The position numbers and the translations under genes were made by a program. From Paracoccaceae bacterium (GTDB lineage: Bacteria > Pseudomonadota > Alphaproteobacteria > Rhodobacterales > Rhodobacteraceae): DNA of 17,318 nucleotides. Each line of letters opens with the position of its first letter. Positions within the stretch are counted from its first letter, which is position 1. The stretch spans positions 1 to 17,318 of the forward strand of contig JAAEZW010000010.1 in NCBI GenBank assembly GCA_018222665.1, read 5' to 3'. Under the pieces are notes generated by a model. The model saw nothing but the letters and a program-made list of their open reading frames with translations, was not told the DNA's origin and ran no database searches. Positions 13,683-17,318 of this stretch are shown here, piece after piece.

Positions 13683-14074
13683 CAGCTTTCTTTCAATTTG
13701 GTGCGAAGTTTCTTTTCCAGACGTCCAAGACGATCTGCGCTTTTCACCAAGGAGGCTTTAAGATCGCGAATTTCAATCAAGATATCAGAAATTTCTGGTG
13801 TTAATTCAGAGTGCTCATCAGGCGACTCCACGCCCTCGCCCTCACCCGTCAGCAACCAACTAAACGACACATTAAGAATGCCGGACAACATAGAAAGTCG
13901 GTTCGCGCGCGGTTCAGATAAATCCTGTTCCCACGAAATGATGGTCGAATGTTTCACACCCAGTCGTTTGGCCAATTGTTTTTGTGACATTCCCGCCTGT
14001 TCGCGCGCCGCGCAAACGCGATCGCCGAATGTTGAGGTTTCAGGCCCGTACCAATCAAATTCGTAATCTGGCAT
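13682..14074 (-). CDS. XRE-family helix-turn-helix transcriptional regulator
   Basis: A 130-residue DNA-binding protein. An aromatic and acidic N-terminus (MPDYEFDWYGPE) precedes a Cro/C1-type HTH at about residues 16-76, with MSQKQLAKRLGVKHSTIISWE as helices 2-3 and PRANRLSMLSGILNVSFSWL completing the five-helix domain. An acidic linker (EGEGVESPDEH) leads to a C-terminal coiled coil (ISDILIEIRDLKASLVKSAD and following) that could mediate dimers. Its target is unknown. It is coupled to sdhE by an ATGA overlap and divergent from the aminotransferase gene, with about 80 bases between their starts. A weak GAG ribosome-binding site lies about 7 bases before the ATG. Confidence 0.88.
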   Translation of the reverse strand: MPDYEFDWYGPETSTFGDRVCAAREQAGMSQKQLAKRLGVKHSTIISWEQDLSEPRANRLSMLSGILNVSFSWLLTGEGEGVESPDEHSELTPEISDILIEIRDLKASLVKSADRLGRLEKKLRTKLKES

Positions 14075-14094
14075 CTTTTTCTCAATTTATGTGA

Positions 14095-16742
<2,648 letters not shown>

Positions 16743-16778
16743 TCAAACAAGGATTTTCTTTTTGCGGGAAAGTTGGGC

Positions 16779-16860
16779 GGGTCAGTTAAGCTGGAGGGGA
16801 ATGAGGGATCCAATACTGCTTAAGTGACCCGAAGCCAGCGACCCTATCGGAGCCCGCTGG
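16779..16860. ncRNA. Structured element upstream of the MATE gene (leader or small RNA, strand unknown)
   Basis: Arms GGGTCAGTTAAGC (16779-16791) and GCTTAAGTGACCC (16818-16830) pair over 13 positions with one G-G mismatch and enclose a 26-base loop. A second stem CCAGCG/CGCTGG (16835-16840, 16855-16860) follows at once. Read on the minus strand it would be a MATE 5' leader with a pyrimidine-rich loop (CCCTCATTCCCCTCC); on the plus strand the loop reads GGAGGGGAATG. I recognise no known riboswitch or Rfam family. Confidence 0.4.
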
Positions 16861-16921
16861 AACCATTTGACCGCTCATCACGATCTAAACACTTTATTTA
16901 CACAACCAAAGAGCGATTAAC

Positions 16922-16933
16922 TTGGTGTACCAA
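16922..16933. promoter_or_regulatory. Near-palindromic possible operator TTGGTGTACCAA
   Basis: TTGGT and ACCAA flank a 2-base centre, about 180 bases upstream of the MATE start. The short symmetric form fits a regulator site, but no cognate regulator is evident. Confidence 0.25.
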
Positions 16934-17063
16934 ATAAATGACAGAACTCATCAAATGCCTCAATAATTAAATACCAAAAAACTTCATGTAATGATCAAAA
17001 ATTCACCTTCATTTAATATTATTCAGATTTTTCAGAATGCTATCCATAATTAACAAAAAATCC

Positions 17064-17090
17064 TCTCAAAATTAATAAATCTTTTTGAGA
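17064..17090. terminator. Weak AT-rich hairpin, possible terminator
   Basis: TCTCAAAA (17064-17071) and TTTTGAGA (17083-17090) with an 11-base loop. T-rich sequence follows on both strands (ATTTATTT on plus, GGATTTTTT on minus). It lies in a very AT-rich stretch, so chance is plausible. Confidence 0.3.
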
Positions 17091-17167
17091 ATTTATTTGA
17101 ACCATAAAAACCAACATCATCCACAATTTTGTTAATATCAATTTTCCTGAAAACAAAATCATTAATC

Positions 17168-17205
17168 GTCCTAAGCGTGTATGTCCATTCCTGTGGACAG
17201 AGGAC
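17168..17205. repeat. Nested inverted repeat
   Basis: Outer arms GTCCT (17168-17172) and AGGAC (17201-17205) enclose inner arms TGTCCA (17182-17187) and TGGACA (17194-17199). The outer and inner arms stack with one unpaired base on the right side. It precedes the possible gene start at 17308. Confidence 0.35.
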
Positions 17206-17307
17206 TAATCACCGCGTGAGTTGACTACTCGCCGTTTTCTCAATCTGCTCTTTTCCTTTGGCGGACTTGCTGTCATAATATTTAGAAACATAAATCGAGC
17301 ACTTCAC

Positions 17308-17318
17308 ATGACTGATCT
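17308..17318 (+). CDS. Possible 5' end of a gene running off the window
   Basis: ATG-ACT-GAT starts 11 bases before the edge, with GAG eight bases upstream and a CATAAT -10-like box about 30 bases upstream. The same frame is open from 17209, and a TTG at 17221 would add a hydrophobic N-terminus (RRFLNLLFSFGGLAVIIF). Too little is visible to name it. Confidence 0.25.

Larger units (their letters stand above)
16743..17318. other. Intergenic region: hairpin element, AT-rich island, possible start of next gene
   Basis: No gene is convincing here. 16779-16860 has two strong hairpins. 16922-16933 is the near-palindrome TTGGTGTACCAA, a possible operator. 16921-17160 has only 60 G/C in 240 bases (25%, counted by hand) against about half elsewhere. 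Within it lie an AT hairpin (17064-17090), a DnaA-box-like TCATCCACA at 17117 (one mismatch to TTATCCACA) and only tiny reading frames. 17168-17205 is a nested hairpin. The last 110 bases are open in one plus frame to the window edge. Confidence 0.7.

Noticed and set aside
17040..17162. 40-codon minus-strand frame starting MILFSGKLILTKLW with AGGA upstream
   Set aside because: It lies in the 25% G+C island where long AT-rich frames arise by chance and hydrophobic residues are expected; no homology can be seen.

Overview
The window reads as chromosomal DNA of an alphaproteobacterium, most likely a Rhodobacterales (Roseobacter-group) member of moderate G+C. The evidence is the gene families and their order: a PHB cluster with a PhaR repressor, rluD directly upstream of rpoH, flavin-dependent ThyX, SdhE, and small conserved roseobacter-type proteins. 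No tRNA, rRNA, CRISPR array, insertion sequence or prophage gene was seen. Most of the window is compact core-type DNA with very short intergenic gaps.

Layout. (1) 1-2107: the 3' part of a glutamine-synthetase-family gene, translationally coupled (ATGA) to an FAD amine oxidase; together they look like a gamma-glutamylation/oxidation pair for polyamines or other amines. (2) 2104-6952: the PHB granule block. phaZ (depolymerase) points right; divergent from it run phaC (synthase), phaP (phasin), phaR (repressor) and a GFA-family zinc protein on the minus strand. CTGC-N3-GCAG palindromes, the type of site PhaR recognises, lie upstream of phaC/phaZ, phaP (two) and phaR (one mismatch), so the whole block looks like one PhaR regulon. 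(3) 6965-10027: a Gfo/Idh/MocA oxidoreductase, rpoH and rluD on the minus strand. (4) 10014-12810: a small membrane protein, thyX with a possible NrdR-controlled promoter, a secreted protein of unknown function, and a glyoxalase I. (5) 12855-15357: a MarR-family gene broken by two single-base frameshifts, an XRE regulator coupled to sdhE, and a class I aminotransferase. (6) 15354-17318: a MATE efflux pump, then about 575 bp without a convincing gene that holds a strong hairpin element and a 240-bp stretch of about 25% G+C.

The points that most deserve a second look are: a GFA gene with no ATG/GTG/TTG/CTG start that appears to begin at ATT; a 12-bp perfect hairpin after rpoH whose 3' arm contains the ribosome-binding site of the next gene; the four PhaR-type operators; an NrdR-like box over the thyX -10; the double-frameshifted MarR gene; and the structured, AT-rich region upstream of the MATE gene. 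No wholly new multi-gene system was found. The novelty is mostly regulatory.
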